This document shows, piece by piece, positions 9,111 through 20,631 of a stretch of DNA of 29,014 nucleotides. Origin of the DNA: Penium margaritaceum (taxonomy: Eukaryota; Streptophyta; Zygnematophyceae; Desmidiales; Peniaceae); contig SZWC01008647.1 of NCBI GenBank assembly GCA_023375785.1, forward strand, positions 30,617 to 59,630, given 5' to 3'. The position numbers and the translations under genes were made by a program. The notes beneath the pieces were generated by a model. The model was given only the letters and a program-made list of their open reading frames with translations, made no database searches and was not told the DNA's origin. Position 1 is the stretch's first letter. Each line of letters starts with the position of its first letter.

Positions 9111-9479
9111 AAAAATGATCAGTAGCTTAAACAATGAAATCACAGCTAGAGCTTCCATGAGAGGAAAAGATGTGTGGATATCAACATCAATAGACAACGT
9201 TTTTTTTTAACGTTGATTACACAAAGAAAACATTACTCTGATCGTTTGTGAAAACATCGCATGATCAGGAAAAGATGGAATGACCTTGAGCTCAAACTCG
9301 ATCAAGCTAAGAGCTTTAAAGATCGGACAAAAGGAAGGAATTAACAAAGCCAGTGGGAGTCACCAAGCACCACCCTTCAAATGACATTGAACCAAGCTCA
9401 TCAACGAGCTTGTCCAACACGTTCATCACCTCCCGTCTTGGGCGGAGACGGGAGGTGAGGGGAATGTCTCTCCCTTAAC

Positions 9480-10310
9480 CCCTTGTCCCCTCGTCAAGGT
9501 GCCAACATGGAGGAGAGGGGTGAAACCCTTACTCCCTAAGACATAGAACCGATAAAATTGAGGGGAAAGGAGAGTGACCAGACCCCCATTTCCCCCTTGT
9601 TTTTGGTACCAAAAGCTGTAAGGAGAGGAGGGGGGAAAGCCCCCTCTCCCACTCCTTGAGGATACCAACATTACCAATGGGGAGGATAAGTACTCCCATG
9701 TCTCCCCCTCATCCATGGTGCCAATGGCATCAAGGGTGAGGAGAGGGGTGAGCCCCCTTCCCACCTCCTTGTCTTTAGTGCCAATGGAGCAGAGGGGGAG
9801 CATAGTGGTCAGCCCCCCCTCCTTCTCCCCCTTCTCCATTTTTTTGACAACGCCAAGGGGAAGGAGGGGGGCGAGCCCTCTCTTGTACCCCTTTTCCATA
9901 TTTCCAATGGCACCAAGAGGGGGGGCGAGGGCAAGCCCCCGTTCGTGTCCCATTTGGCCATGTCATGGACATTGTATTGATGCAAAGGGGGAGGAGAGGG
10001 GCTGATATTCCCCCTCCTCGTCATGGGCCAACGGCAAAAAGCTGAGGAGAGGGGGGTGATCTCCCCTCTCTTGCATCATAAAGAGGGACAGAGAAAACAT
10101 CTCTCCTCTCCCCCCCTTCCGATCTTAAGTGGATTGAATGCCAAAAGGGGGAGAGGGAAGGTATCCCTCTTTTCACCCCTCCCCTCATGTGGGCCAACAG
10201 CCCAAAGGGGAGGCAGAACGGTAAACTCCCCCTTCCTCCCCTCGCATGGAACCACAGGCTAATAAGGACGAGGGGAAGGAAGTTTTATCCCTCCTCCCCT
10301 CACAAGCTGA
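9480..10310. repeat. Decayed tandem array, ~57-bp unit, about 15 copies
   Basis: A landmark GTGCCAATGGCACCAAG-like word recurs near 9500, 9546, 9606, 9661, 9719, 9779, 9846, 9901, 9970, 10024, 10073, 10131, 10191, 10248 and 10300. Between landmarks each unit has a purine run (GGGGAGGAGAGGGG-like) followed by a pyrimidine run (CCCCCTCTCCC-like), so each unit can fold on itself. Open frames on both strands (for example 9426-9953 minus) are ~20-residue repeats caused by the array and do not resemble a protein family. GC is far above the flanks. Confidence 0.85.
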
Positions 10311-10320
10311 GGGGATGGGC

Positions 10321-12945
10321 TCATACATAACATATACGTGGTATGATTGGTTAGACCCACATCACCAACATGTGTAAACAGCATAGTTGCTCGATTAATT
10401 CGTGGTAGGAGAGAGCAGAGGTTCTGATCTCAAACCCAAGCATTTGCATTTTCTAATAAATACCCTCCCTTGAATCTCAACCAGTTCTAGACAAATTAGA
10501 GGAATAATCCACTACTGGCTATCTATTTTGAGGCATATTAAAGATGTTTTTCACATGAATCTCCAACATTTTTTGAATTTCAAATATCCACAAAGAAAAA
10601 TCTCTCTATGGTAGTAGCACTTCACTCGAGGACGATTTCCTCATACATCAGAATGACTCTGTCGATCATGTGTTTTCCACCTTAAGTTGCTAGGAAGGAT
10701 GGATTGAGCCTTACATTATTTCAAGAATTCTTGAAACATTTGGCAAAATCCATTTTTTTATGAATGAAAATAGAGGGAAATTAATCATTTCCCAATACAC
10801 CATGAAGGACCATTCTTGAAGGATGACGTTGCTCCACACAATATGACCAGCATTAAGCACCCTTGGTGCTTAAAGTTCCTTGATAAACCTGAACGTTTTA
10901 GTAGTTTGTGAGAAAAAACGAAAGATTTGACCGCTGAATTCCATGACATGGCTCAACATAGCTTGTACATGTGTGAAAAAACTTTTGATTACCTAAAATA
11001 ATGACAGTGGCATGCACCTAGTTGCCAAATCACAACAATGACATGTATTGAAACAAATTCCTTGTCAAAGACAATGAAGATAGTAAAACTGTTGGAACGA
11101 CCGAATCACTTGTCTACTTGCTGCAACAATGTGAAAGGTGCAGACTGTATAAAAATAACGTCAATTGCATGGTTGCACCGGCGTTGATCACATTATGGAC
11201 ATCATTTCTTATTACACTTAGAGAAATAACACAAGTGCTAGAGATAGAAAGATTAATTGCTGTCAAATCTAGAACACAAGTTAAGTGCCAATTGAAATTT
11301 ATTAACGGATGTTGAATGCATTCATGATGTAAGTGCCAAATGCACTATTAGTGGTGTGTAGGAGACATTTCCAGAGACAATACCATTTGCATATCCACGT
11401 GGCTATTAATTGCAAGAAGGATGTTGGGGAATTTGTTTGTGCTTGGATTACAACAAATGAAGAAGTTAAGTGTCGATTTCACTGAACATACACGATGGTA
11501 GAAACCCTTGCATGAAGGTTGATAGCACAAAATTGATAAGTGTCGCTTGTATTTCAAACATGATTAACATGGAAAGTACAATCGTTGCATCCATGCAAGT
11601 GCACAACGCACAATAACCACGTGATTTACATGCATTGATGACATTTGCATTTTTGAAACACTGACACTTCTGAAAAATCACTATTGTCATGAAATCCGAT
11701 CGCACACGTGAAAAAAGCAATGGGTTACGCTTTTTTCATGGGTGTCGAATGTATCACTAATGCGTCCGCCAGAGGTAGTTTGAATATGATTTCAAATTGG
11801 ACTACCCATGTGTCGATAGTACACCACATGTCATAAGATACAGACTGCACAAAAAACACGGGTACATATTGTAGCTTGTTGCATTAGCTAGCAAGAACTT
11901 GCCAACATGTCACCTAGATATGCTAGCTTGCAGTAGACCACCAAACAAAAGCATACACTCTATTGTAGAGCGGTTCAAAATTCAATTGCATTGAAGAAGT
12001 TTTCCAAAGAACCAAATATACATTGTCTCACGTTTGGAAGGAATCTCGACAAAATCGAGGATGGTCATAGTGTCGAATTCTTCAAATACATAATTGAAAA
12101 TCATGTGTAGAAACAATCATTAATGGCTTTAAAGATGACATGTATACAACAAAAATGTAACAAAAGAAAACAATGTTAATATTCAAAGAGAGTGACAACC
12201 ATTTAAAGATGAAGGAATTGCTTTTTCTGATAGCAAAATGAAAATATGCTTCTGAAATGATTACAAAAATCTGACAACAAAACTACATGTGTGAGGAGGA
12301 AAATTCAACTACATTTTAAATATGATTAAGGGGAAAAAACTCTTCTTCACCCATAGATGGAACATGCTATAGAGGCATAGTTAATTGAACATTAGATCCA
12401 AAACATGTTTTGTTGCATGGCTACATGAGTTAAGTTTGCATGACCAAGTGCGAGAGACAAACCCATTTTAATGGATAAAGGTATGATATCCATGCAATTC
12501 TACTCTAGCCATATGAAATTTGGTACACAATATGAATGGAAATGGTGCACAACATGCACAAAAACCTAATTCACTAGCCAATGGTGTGTTGATTGAGACA
12601 TGAATTAACGGAACATTTGGATGGAAAACCAAGTAACACGGTTTTGTGAAATTTGATCAAGCTGACAATCTTATTAATGTTGTGGATGAAATGCCGGCAC
12701 CATTTCACCAAACAAGTGGCTTGATGGGCAAATGATGTGCTCTAATACAGTCACATGTCACATTGTGCTATGGTGTCCAAAGTCATGACTACGTCATGTG
12801 ATGTTGATGCATTTTGAGTTAGAAAACAACCTTTCTACTAGGGGGTTCACGTCATGGTATGTGTATAGATTGTTTATTGGATGCATCAGTACCTTATGGA
12901 GAATCTGTCATCATTACTCATAGAAAATTCAAACATTGGTCCGTG
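10321..12945. other. AT-rich region without recognisable genes
   Basis: No frame longer than ~85 codons is seen and none is recognised. One perfect 10-bp hairpin lies at 11709-11738 (TGAAAAAAGC with GCTTTTTTCA). The right end of this segment is the target site of the LTR element; its continuation resumes at 20632. Confidence 0.6.
11709..11738. other. Perfect 10-bp hairpin
   Basis: TGAAAAAAGC (11709-11718) pairs with GCTTTTTTCA (11729-11738) over a 10-base loop. The A/T runs make chance more likely than for a mixed-base stem. Confidence 0.5.
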
Positions 12946-12950
12946 ATTGA
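12946..12950. repeat. Target-site duplication of the LTR element, left copy
   Basis: ATTGA, repeated at 20627-20631 immediately outside the other LTR. Confidence 0.93.
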
Positions 12951-14573
12951 TGTTGGGGTTTTTGGAGCCTGTAGTGACGAAGTCACCGCGTGCTCTAATG
13001 CAACAAGGGGGTCTTCCTGATGTCTAGGATCTCTGTGCCCAGGAAGTAAGCCCTCTACTCCAATGTGTGGAAGTGGAAAACTTGAATCAAACTTGTTCTT
13101 GAGAAGACTATCAAGTACAAGTATGGTACGGGGAAACAGCAACGAAACACAGCTCTGCTCAATGCTCTGACACAACCTGCCCCATCCAAGGGCGCAACAC
13201 CTTACTAGGCCATCAAGGCTGTCGTTGCAAGGGTCTAAGCACGGTCACCATACTTTCAGCTGAAATGGCCTCCAGGTTCTCAGGGAAGCCTCGTTTCCAC
13301 GATGGCAGCTACGACCAAACTTATTGGGTTGTCATAGGACTTTTGACCCTCCTAACCAAGCTGGCAAAATGCTGTCAGGATTACTAAGTTGACATAGGGG
13401 AACTCCAGCAAGACAGAAATCTTCTAGATCCTCCTAACCAGGCTGGCAAAGCACTGCCAAACACACTAGGTTGACAGAGGTAGACTCCAACATAATCCGA
13501 TTGTCAAGACAGAATTAGCTTTGTAAAGCAGAGCTGGGGTTAGACACTAACGCTGGGCTCTCACGCATAGACGCAACTCTTGCACCATAAATGGGCACCA
13601 TTAAGTAAGACAGCTCAAGTTAGGCAATTTGAGTCTTGCACGTAGTCTGACCACCACAGCAAAGTAGTCAGGCCCTCAATTAGTCAAGGGTGTCGTCCTA
13701 CCTAGGCTGGCAAACTGCTGCCACGCTTACTGAGGTCTTGAGATGAGAGCGACTGCAGAGTCTTGGTCTCGAGGCGTTGTCTGGCAGAGATAGACTGTTG
13801 GTTGTTGGAGTTGATGTTGGAGTTTCTTGCTGATTTACTACTGAGTTACTGAACTTACTGAGTCCACTTTGCTTTTACGCTAGGATCCAGGCAAGTTGAA
13901 GAGCTGCCCTATGCATAGAGGAAACTACCTACTTCAAGGTCCTAGCTTCCTCCTCAAGGGATCTTCCCACTCCAAGGCATGCGACTTCCTCCTCAAGGAA
14001 GCTTCCTGGTTGCTTGCAACTCGGCGGTGGTCCCAGCTGCTGAGTCGTGCATGTTGTCGCTGACACAGGTTGGTCTCCACTCTTGGCTCCTCATGTAGCT
14101 ACTGAGTAAGGCATGTAGATGCTGATGTAGGTGCTGAGTCGTGCATGTGGTACTTGATGCAATGTTAAGTCGTGCATGCACCACCTCATGTAAGGTGGTC
14201 CTTGCTTAAGAGCTTTGCTTGCATATGCTGATGTAAGCGATCCCAGCAGTCCAATCAGGTGTAGCCCCACCCTGACTGGTCTGGGCCAAGCACCAAGCAG
14301 TGCTTGCTTCTACTATGCACCTGCTGACAAAGCTGGGCCAATAGGCATGCAAAACCTTGCTTTGCATGCAGCACACAAAGATCAAAGCTCCTTTCCCCCC
14401 TTGGACCTGGATGCCAGAATTTATTCTGGCCTGTACAACAGAAAAGTCCAGGTCAAGCTACACCCGGGTATTCACGGATAAAAATCCATAACGTCGCATA
14501 CAAAAATCTAATTGTCAATTCGACTACGCCATGTCAAAGCTGTCGCTCAACACAGTTATAGCTCACTCCAACA
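12951..14573 (-). repeat. 3' LTR of the LARD-like element
   Basis: It aligns along its length with 19020-20626. Over the first ~250 bases (12951 onward) about 38 differences were counted by eye, roughly 85% identity. Its TATA position (13872-13879, minus) reads CGTAAAAG, so the core promoter is mutated in this copy. It contains ~65-bp imperfect repeats with GGCTGGCAAA words (13305-13495) and repeats of TGAGTCGTGCATGT-type words (14040-14185). Confidence 0.93.
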
Positions 14574-14584
14574 CTCACTCTCAT
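14574..14584 (-). promoter_or_regulatory. Candidate polypurine tract
   Basis: On the minus strand ATGAGAGTGAG directly precedes the 3' LTR start, where the plus-strand primer of reverse transcription is expected. Two T bases interrupt it, so it is a weak match. Confidence 0.45.
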
Positions 14585-16468
14585 AAAGTGCGCTAATTAA
14601 TGCGGAGACTGTACATTTTTTTTAGTGGAGAAAAAAAGTGATCGGTGGAGGTTACAACTGCATGAAAAAAAGGTCTGCAGTGAGAAGAGACCTAAGGGTA
14701 GGACTTGGGTGTTCTCCAGCTGTTGGGATTTTTTTGGCTAAACGGAGCTCGAATCGGTCGAGTATTATCTTCGAAACACTCGTTCTCAGCTTTTTTAGGT
14801 TTTGTCGGGGCCGTTGTTTGGTTGGAGCTGATCGGGTGGAGCAAAAAAAATAATTGGGTGAGGCTAGGTTCACTTGTTCACTCCACCACCGAGATCACTT
14901 AATGCAAAAGCAACCTCCCACGTCCCAAGCCATCTTGTCTCTCATGCACGGGCTTGGCTGTGCAGTGGACGGCTCTAGAAGCTTCCACTGACAAGGCGCT
15001 TGCAAGGCGGGATCGCCATTGGGACTGCCTGGTTGGACCGTAGGCCTGCTACAGCCACCCCTGATCTGCGAGTGTAAAATCCCATCAGAAACGTGCCCCT
15101 TCCACCCCTTTTATTTTTACACAGAGCCCACCGGTTGCGTCGATCGGAGCTCGCCAATGATCCACCGACCACCTGGCCTTGGCTTTGGCTACTTCTGTGT
15201 GGCCCTCTGCCAACGTCCGTCGCTTGAGGGGTGCATATCTGTCCAGCCTTTTTTTCTCAGCTGGTCCTCTTGAGCGAAGACCTCGCGCGAGGCCTTGCTC
15301 ACTAGTTGCCGGCCAGCCTCCCTACCATTGCGGTAGGTGGCTTCACGCTGGCTTGCCATCACGGTAGCGCCTTACCGTGTCGTTGCCTGCAGTCGCAGCA
15401 GGCCTTTGGCCTATTTCGCCATGGTGGCGAGCTGAGCGATGTCCAACGTGGACGTCGCTTCTCCCCCTCGCTCGAAACTCCTCCTCCCCCTTCAACCCCT
15501 GGTTTCCTCGTGATAACGGGCTTCTACCCTTTTTTTATTTTTGCGATGTTTTAGATGCGCACCACAGCTCAAACTCATGGGGTTGTGTTTTCGAACTGTA
15601 GCTCAGCAGCCACTTTTGGCTTCCAGTATACCCTTTTTCTATTGCTGCTCCGAGCTTGCATTTTTCATGCAACAGCCGGCTCTTTAAGGTCACCAAAGAA
15701 GGTGATCCATCTTGTTTTACTGAAAAAGGTGGTAAGGTCCACTTTGTTAAAAGTGAAACGAGAGCTGTAGTGGCAAGGATTGTAGCAGTTGCATACTACT
15801 ACTGGTCGTTGCCTCTCTAGTTGCTGCCACTACTTCTCTGCTTCACTTGCTGCTTATGAAGGAGTATCCACGGCGGCAAGAATGAAACTCGCCCTGAGAT
15901 TTTCCTGGGGGTGAGGAAACCCATAAACAGGGTTCTGACTACTGCTGAAACAAATTCTGATTTCCAGCAATTTTTTTTCAATCCATCACGCTACCCGCAG
16001 CAGACCTGGGACATCTCCCATCTTTTACACTTGCTGCTACTGCTAATGTTGCTGGTGGTCGTTGCTTCCACCTTCTAGAAGGCATCGCAACCAGGTTGGC
16101 TTTATAGCTCCAATTTGCATGAAGAACAGGCTTAACCACGTACTTGTCATGATCACAACAAGTTGCTCCATGGCCGTTCACAAACCTCGGACTCCTTGCC
16201 TTCACCTAGATAGCTGCTCCAACTACTACACTACTACTTCAGCTCCTACTGTAAGATCAGTTGCTACTGAGGATGCTGTTTGTAGAGTGTGACTTACGGC
16301 CGTGAAGAGTGAACTTGCCCCTCCACCAACTTTTTCCTTCAAGTGGAAATCCAAGGAAGAGGTCCTTGACTGTTCGAGATGTCCGACGTCTCTGTCACAA
16401 GTTTTGACTGGGTGAAAAACATGGTGTTGAGCACCTATGAGCAGATTACGCATGGCGACAATCTCCAT

Positions 16469-16880
16469 GCATGCCGCCTTGGTCAAGATGGGCTAACTAC
16501 TTTCCCCTACCTCCTTGGCATGATTTGTTTTGTTTTCATGGAGCGTAACGACTCCACTCATGCATGCCACCAAAGGGTAGGTGGTCTTACGACGTCCACC
16601 TACCGCCCCGGCAGGATTTTGACATGGAGTTCAACTACTTCATGTTTGCATTCCACCTGACACCAGGTGGGCTTATTGTCGCCACCTATCATTTTGGCAG
16701 AATGTATTAATGGAGCTAGATTACTCCATTTCGGCATGCCACCTGACACCAGGTGGGCATACTGCCTCCACCTGCCACTCTAGCACGATTTTGACATGGA
16801 GCATAACTGCTCCATATGTGCATGCCACTAGTCACTTGTTGGGCTTATTGCCTCCACCTGTCGCTCCATCAAGATTTTTT
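16469..16880. repeat. 86-bp tandem array with two palindromes per unit, 5 copies
   Basis: Copies start at GCATGCC or GCATTCC: 16469, 16562, 16648, 16734 and 16820, giving periods of 93, 86, 86 and 86. Each unit has a CCACCTGACACCAGGTGG-type palindrome, best kept in copies 3 and 4, then a CCTCCACCT(G/A)CC... block, GATTTTGACATGG, and an ATGGAG-n-CTCCAT palindrome. Copies 1 and 5 are the most diverged. There is no coding pattern. Confidence 0.9.
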
Positions 16881-18062
16881 CTGCTTTCAGCTTGCAGCCT
16901 TGCGTGCAGCTTTAATGGCTTGGGAATGCCTTCACTTGGTCTTCCCCTCACTCGGAGATCTCTTTTGCTTTTCCTTTAGCAACGTGTGCTGCAGCTGACA
17001 GAATGTGCTGTTGGCGATGGCACAACTGCTCCTAATGAAGTTAATGTCAACGTTGCAACCAACTGGTGCATCGAGCTCCTGACCCTTTTTTAAATTTGGA
17101 GCACCCCTTTCTTTTTCCTCTTCTTATTCTTCCTGTGTTGCTTCCTGCTTCACGTCATGGAACCGGTCTTGCAGTATTGAGGAGCAAATGAGGAGTTGCT
17201 GACAAGCGACCCAATTTTGGTTGCTGGTCACTACTACGTCAGTGGTGGTGAGCTGTCCCAAATCTGCCACCATGCTGCTTCCCCTTGTATTAACAACATG
17301 TCGATACATTTGCAGCTTGTGAGCTCATTCTTTGAGCTCTCATGTACTCGTGGCTCCATACACAAGAACCTGTTGCATGACTACTACTCATACAGGTTGT
17401 AGGCTCGCTTTTTCTTGGCCACTTTCTGTATTGGCAGTGTATGCTACTGTCGCATAGGCTTTGTACAAGCTGATGAAGAGTCAGCTTGTCACACACTTTG
17501 AGGCTCATGTAAATCTTTGTCTGCTGCTGAAGACACGTCCACCTCAGCTGCTCTCCTGGGTTGTTGCTGATAGCTACTTGTTTGTCTTCTCTTGGATAGA
17601 GCATGAAAACTCCGTCTGGGATGCGGAGTTGCTGTTCGCTTCATTGGTCAGCTTGTGGACGTTTGGCAACACATCCAGCCGTGTGACCATTAGTGTCGAC
17701 ACTTTTCTCTCAAGTAGGTATTGTTGTTGCAACTACTGCTTGCCGCTGCCTGGATGCTGCTGGCAGATTGGTTCCTTCGTCACCACTTCACCCTCCATGA
17801 GCTCCTATAAGACGGCTGCTTGCCTTGGCTCACTAGCAACATGGGTTGTTGCCAATAGCTTCCCTGCTTGCGGCTTGCAAAGCGGTGCATGGAGTGATGC
17901 CGACCCTTGTGACATCATCACGTGGGTGTTTGAGAAGTACTATCGCTTGTCGATAGTTATTGCTTGTGGCGCCTGTTAGCTTGGTGGCACTGCTGCATGC
18001 TTTGACTGTTGCAATGTTGCCGTTGTGGATGCTTCAAGGGATACCACAAGAGTGTGCAAGCT

Positions 18063-18094
18063 TCCTCTAGACATGCTGTGGCATGTCTAGAGGA
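18063..18094. other. Perfect 14-bp hairpin inside the retroelement
   Basis: TCCTCTAGACATGC (18063-18076) and GCATGTCTAGAGGA (18081-18094) pair perfectly across a TGTG loop. It lies about 0.9 kb downstream of the primer site in the element's RNA, a region that in autonomous elements holds leader and packaging signals. That role is inferred only. Confidence 0.8.
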
Positions 18095-19007
18095 TAACTG
18101 AGTTGTGGAAGTAGTGTAGATGGCTCATGTGATGCTGATGAAGCCTTACTCAGCTGCAAGGCCGCATTCTGTTGCTAGATCTGCGCCACCTGACCTTCAC
18201 GTTGAGCTCCTTGTGCAACTAGTAGCTCACAGGTATGCAGCTCACGTTGGCAAATGAGTTGTTGCTTTCCAATGTGCTGCCATTGCTCTATGTTTTCATG
18301 CTTGAAAGCTTGCTCCCTTGTTGTCTTATGCTAACTTGTATCAAGCTATCGTGGTATGAGTGCCATGGATGGCACCTCCGCTGCAGCGTGTTAGGGGTGA
18401 ACAATGCAAATTTGTATCATGTGTGATCTCGTAGATCATATCACTGGCATCTGCACTGGCATGAGAGCTTGTGGCATGAAAAATGCCACATCTGCTTCCG
18501 GGACTGATGTAGTTGATGACGATGGTAGTTGTGCCAGATGAAGCTGATGCTGAAGATGCACCTGCTGCTGAGTCTGGGACAAAAACTTGTTGAAGCTGTG
18601 GACGGTGAGCATCAAGACTTGTGTCAATCAACTACTGCCGGAAGACTACATTTGCATGTATGTTGTAGCGGCGTTCCCTTGTCCGAAGCGCCTCCTCTTG
18701 AGCGCTTTGTCGCCTCGCCTACTGCTTGCTCTCTCCTTAGACCACATCCTTGGTCCATGGACAATCTTGGCACTAAGATGTCATTAAATTGTTGATAGTC
18801 TATGTGTAATCTCTCCACATTGAGGTCTCTCAAAGCATCCTGAATGCCTCCATGTGAACAGGGTCTCCATGTCACGACCTCAACGTGCCACTAGTGAGTG
18901 ATGACAGTCGTTGTCATCCTTTACACTTAGAGTTATAAAGTTACTTCTTGCTAGCGACATAACTCTACTGCTCTAATCGCATGTTGAGCATGTCCACACA
19001 TCCTTGT

Positions 19008-19019
19008 GCTCTGATACCA
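19008..19019 (-). promoter_or_regulatory. Primer binding site, complementary to initiator tRNA-Met
   Basis: On the minus strand TGGTATCAGAGC directly follows the 5' LTR end with no spacer. It matches the common plant LTR-element primer site for tRNA-iMet at 12 of 12 bases and fixes the orientation of the element. Confidence 0.95.
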
Positions 19020-20626
19020 TGTTTGGGTTTTTGGAGCCTACATTGACGAAGTCACCGCGTGCTCTAATGTAGTAAGGGGGTCTCATTGTTGTCCAGGATC
19101 TCTTTGCCTAGCAAGTAGACCCTATACTCCAATGTGCAAAAGTGGTAAACTGGAATCAACCTTGTAATTGAAAAAGGTATCAAGGACAAGTATGGTACAT
19201 GGAAACAACGACAAAACATAGCTCAGCTCAATGCTCTGACACAACCTGCCCCATCCAAGGGCGCAACATGAAGGCTGTTGTTGCAAGGGTCTAAGCACAG
19301 TCACTGTACTTTCAGGTTAAATGTCCTCTACATTCTCAAGGCAGCCTCCTCTTCATGCTGGCAGCCACTGCCAGACTTACTAGGTCGTTAGAGGACTTCT
19401 GACCCTCCTAGCCAAGCTCGTATAGTGCTGCCAGGCTTACTAGGTTGACAGAGGGAAACTTTAGCAAGATACACAGCTTCACCAAGATAACCAGGCTGGC
19501 AAAGCACTTCCAAACACACTGGGTCAAGAGAGGGAGACTCCAACAAAATCCGACTGTCCAAACGAAATTAGCTCTGTAAATCAAAGGTGAGGATAAACAC
19601 TAACTTTGGGTTCTTACGCCTAGACACAACTCCTGGCCCACATATGGGCAATGTCAAGCAAGACAGCTCAAGCTAGGAAGCTTGAGTCTTGCACTTAGTC
19701 TGGCCACTACAACAAGGTAGTCAGGCCTTTAGGTAGTCAGGGGCGTCCTCCTGCCCACGTTGGCAAACTACTACCGGGCTTACTGGGGTCTTGAGATGAA
19801 AGCAACTACACAGTCTTGGTCTGGAGGAGTTGTCTGGCAAAGATGGACTGTTGGTCATTGGAGTTGATGTTGGAGTTGCTTGCTGAGTTACTATTGAGAT
19901 ACTGGACTTACTGAGTCCAGTTTGCTTTTATACTTGGATCATGGCAAGTTGACCAGCTACCCTGTGCCTAGAGGAAACGTCCTGCTTCAAGGTCGTAGCT
20001 TCCTCCTAAAGGAATCTTCCCAGTCCAAGGCACGCAGCTTCCTCCTCAAGGAAGCTTTGTGAATGTTGGCAACTTGACCGTGGTCCCAGCTGTTGAGTCG
20101 TGCATGTTGCCGCTGATGTAAGGTGGTCCCCACTCTTAGGTCCCCATGTAGTTGCTGAGTCAGGCGTGTAGTAGCTGATGTAGTTGCTCAGTCGTGCATG
20201 TGGTAGTTCATGCAATGGTGAGTCGTGCATGCACCACCTGATGCAGAGTGGTCCCTGCTCAAGAGCTTTGCTTGCATGTGCTAATGGAAGCGGTCCCAGC
20301 AGTCCAGTCGGGTGTAGCACCACCCTGAGTGGTCTGGACCAAGTACCCATTAGTGCTTGCTTGCACTACGCAGCTGCTGACCAAGCTGGGCCAGCAAGCA
20401 TGCACAACCTTGTTTTGCATACAACACACAAAGATCGAGGCTTCAGTTCCCCCTTGGATCTGGATACCAGAATGTAATCTGGCGTGTACAGTAGAAAATT
20501 CTTGGTCTAGCCGCACTGGGGTATTTACCGATAAAAATGTATAACTTCGTGTATAAACCTCAGATTGTCGATCCGACTGCGCCATGTCAAAGCTGTTGCT
20601 CAGCGTAGTTATTGCTCCCTCCAACA
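19020..20626 (-). repeat. 5' LTR of the LARD-like element
   Basis: 1607 bp, against 1623 bp for the other LTR. On the minus strand it starts at 20626 with TGTTGGAGG. A TATAAAAG box (19925-19932 on the plus strand) puts the promoter ~700 bp into the LTR and leaves ~900 bp for R and U5. Internal repeats parallel those of the partner LTR. Confidence 0.93.
19925..19932 (-). promoter_or_regulatory. TATA box of the 5' LTR
   Basis: The minus strand reads TATAAAAG. The equivalent position in the 3' LTR (13872-13879) reads CGTAAAAG. Confidence 0.65.
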
Positions 20627-20631
20627 ATTGA
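20627..20631. repeat. Target-site duplication of the LTR element, right copy
   Basis: ATTGA, identical to 12946-12950. Confidence 0.93.

Larger units (their letters stand above)
5180..9479. other. AT-rich region without recognisable genes
   Basis: About 4.3 kb is markedly AT-rich on both strands with no frame above ~110 codons, none recognised. Small structures seen: a 9-bp hairpin (ATCCACGAC 5564-5572 with GTCGTGGAT 5584-5592), and three copies of AGGCGTGCACTT at 7566, 7616 and 7635. The segment 8930-9110 resembles 22765-22950, so part of this DNA is a dispersed repeat. Confidence 0.6.
14585..19007 (-). other. Non-coding interior of the LARD-like element
   Basis: GC is higher than in the flanking AT-rich DNA. 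Many imperfect TTGCTGCT, GCTGCTACTACT and similar words occur between 15770 and 18000. Frames on the element's own strand are short (up to ~104 codons) and unlike any retroelement protein. The longest plus-strand frame (17461-17979, 172 codons) is antisense to the element and unrecognised. The 14600-15600 part is compositionally distinct and could be captured host sequence, but no gene is identified. Included structures are the 86-bp array (16469-16880) and a hairpin (18063-18094). Confidence 0.7.
12951..20626 (-). mobile_element. Complete non-autonomous LTR retroelement (LARD-like), 7.7 kb
   Basis: Two direct repeats of ~1.6 kb bound the element. On the minus strand each LTR starts TGTTGGAG and ends CCAACA or CAAACA, the TG...CA ends of LTR elements. 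The order on the minus strand is 5' LTR (20626 to 19020), primer site (19019 to 19008), 4.4-kb interior, short purine-rich tract, and 3' LTR (14573 to 12951). A 5-bp duplication (ATTGA) flanks both ends. The interior has no recognisable gag, protease, RT, RNase H or integrase on either strand; the longest frames are ~170 codons, in the antisense direction. Copying would have needed enzymes from another element. LARDs, as described in cereals, have long LTRs and a large non-coding interior; these LTRs are shorter than the classic ones. Copia or gypsy affiliation cannot be decided without pol. Confidence 0.93.

Noticed and set aside
9426..9953. 175-codon minus-strand frame
   Set aside because: It follows the ~57-bp array and is a low-complexity repeat peptide.
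10395..10442. Possible tRNA fragment (GTGGTAGGAGAG ... GGTTCTGATCTCAAACCC)
   Set aside because: The B-box lacks the TTCGA core and no acceptor or anticodon stem can be drawn.
14638..15600. Captured host gene in the retroelement interior
   Set aside because: The composition differs from its surroundings, but frames are short, overlap on both strands and match nothing recognised.
16469..16880. CRISPR-like regular array
   Set aside because: There are no unique spacers; the whole unit repeats, and the context is a plant retroelement.
17461..17979. 172-codon plus-strand frame
   Set aside because: It is antisense to the retroelement, rich in Cys/Ser/Leu from TTGCTGCT-type words, and unrecognised.
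12951..20626. Simple segmental duplication of host DNA
   Set aside because: Matching TG...CA ends, a 5-bp target duplication and a primer site at the inner LTR edge identify an LTR element.
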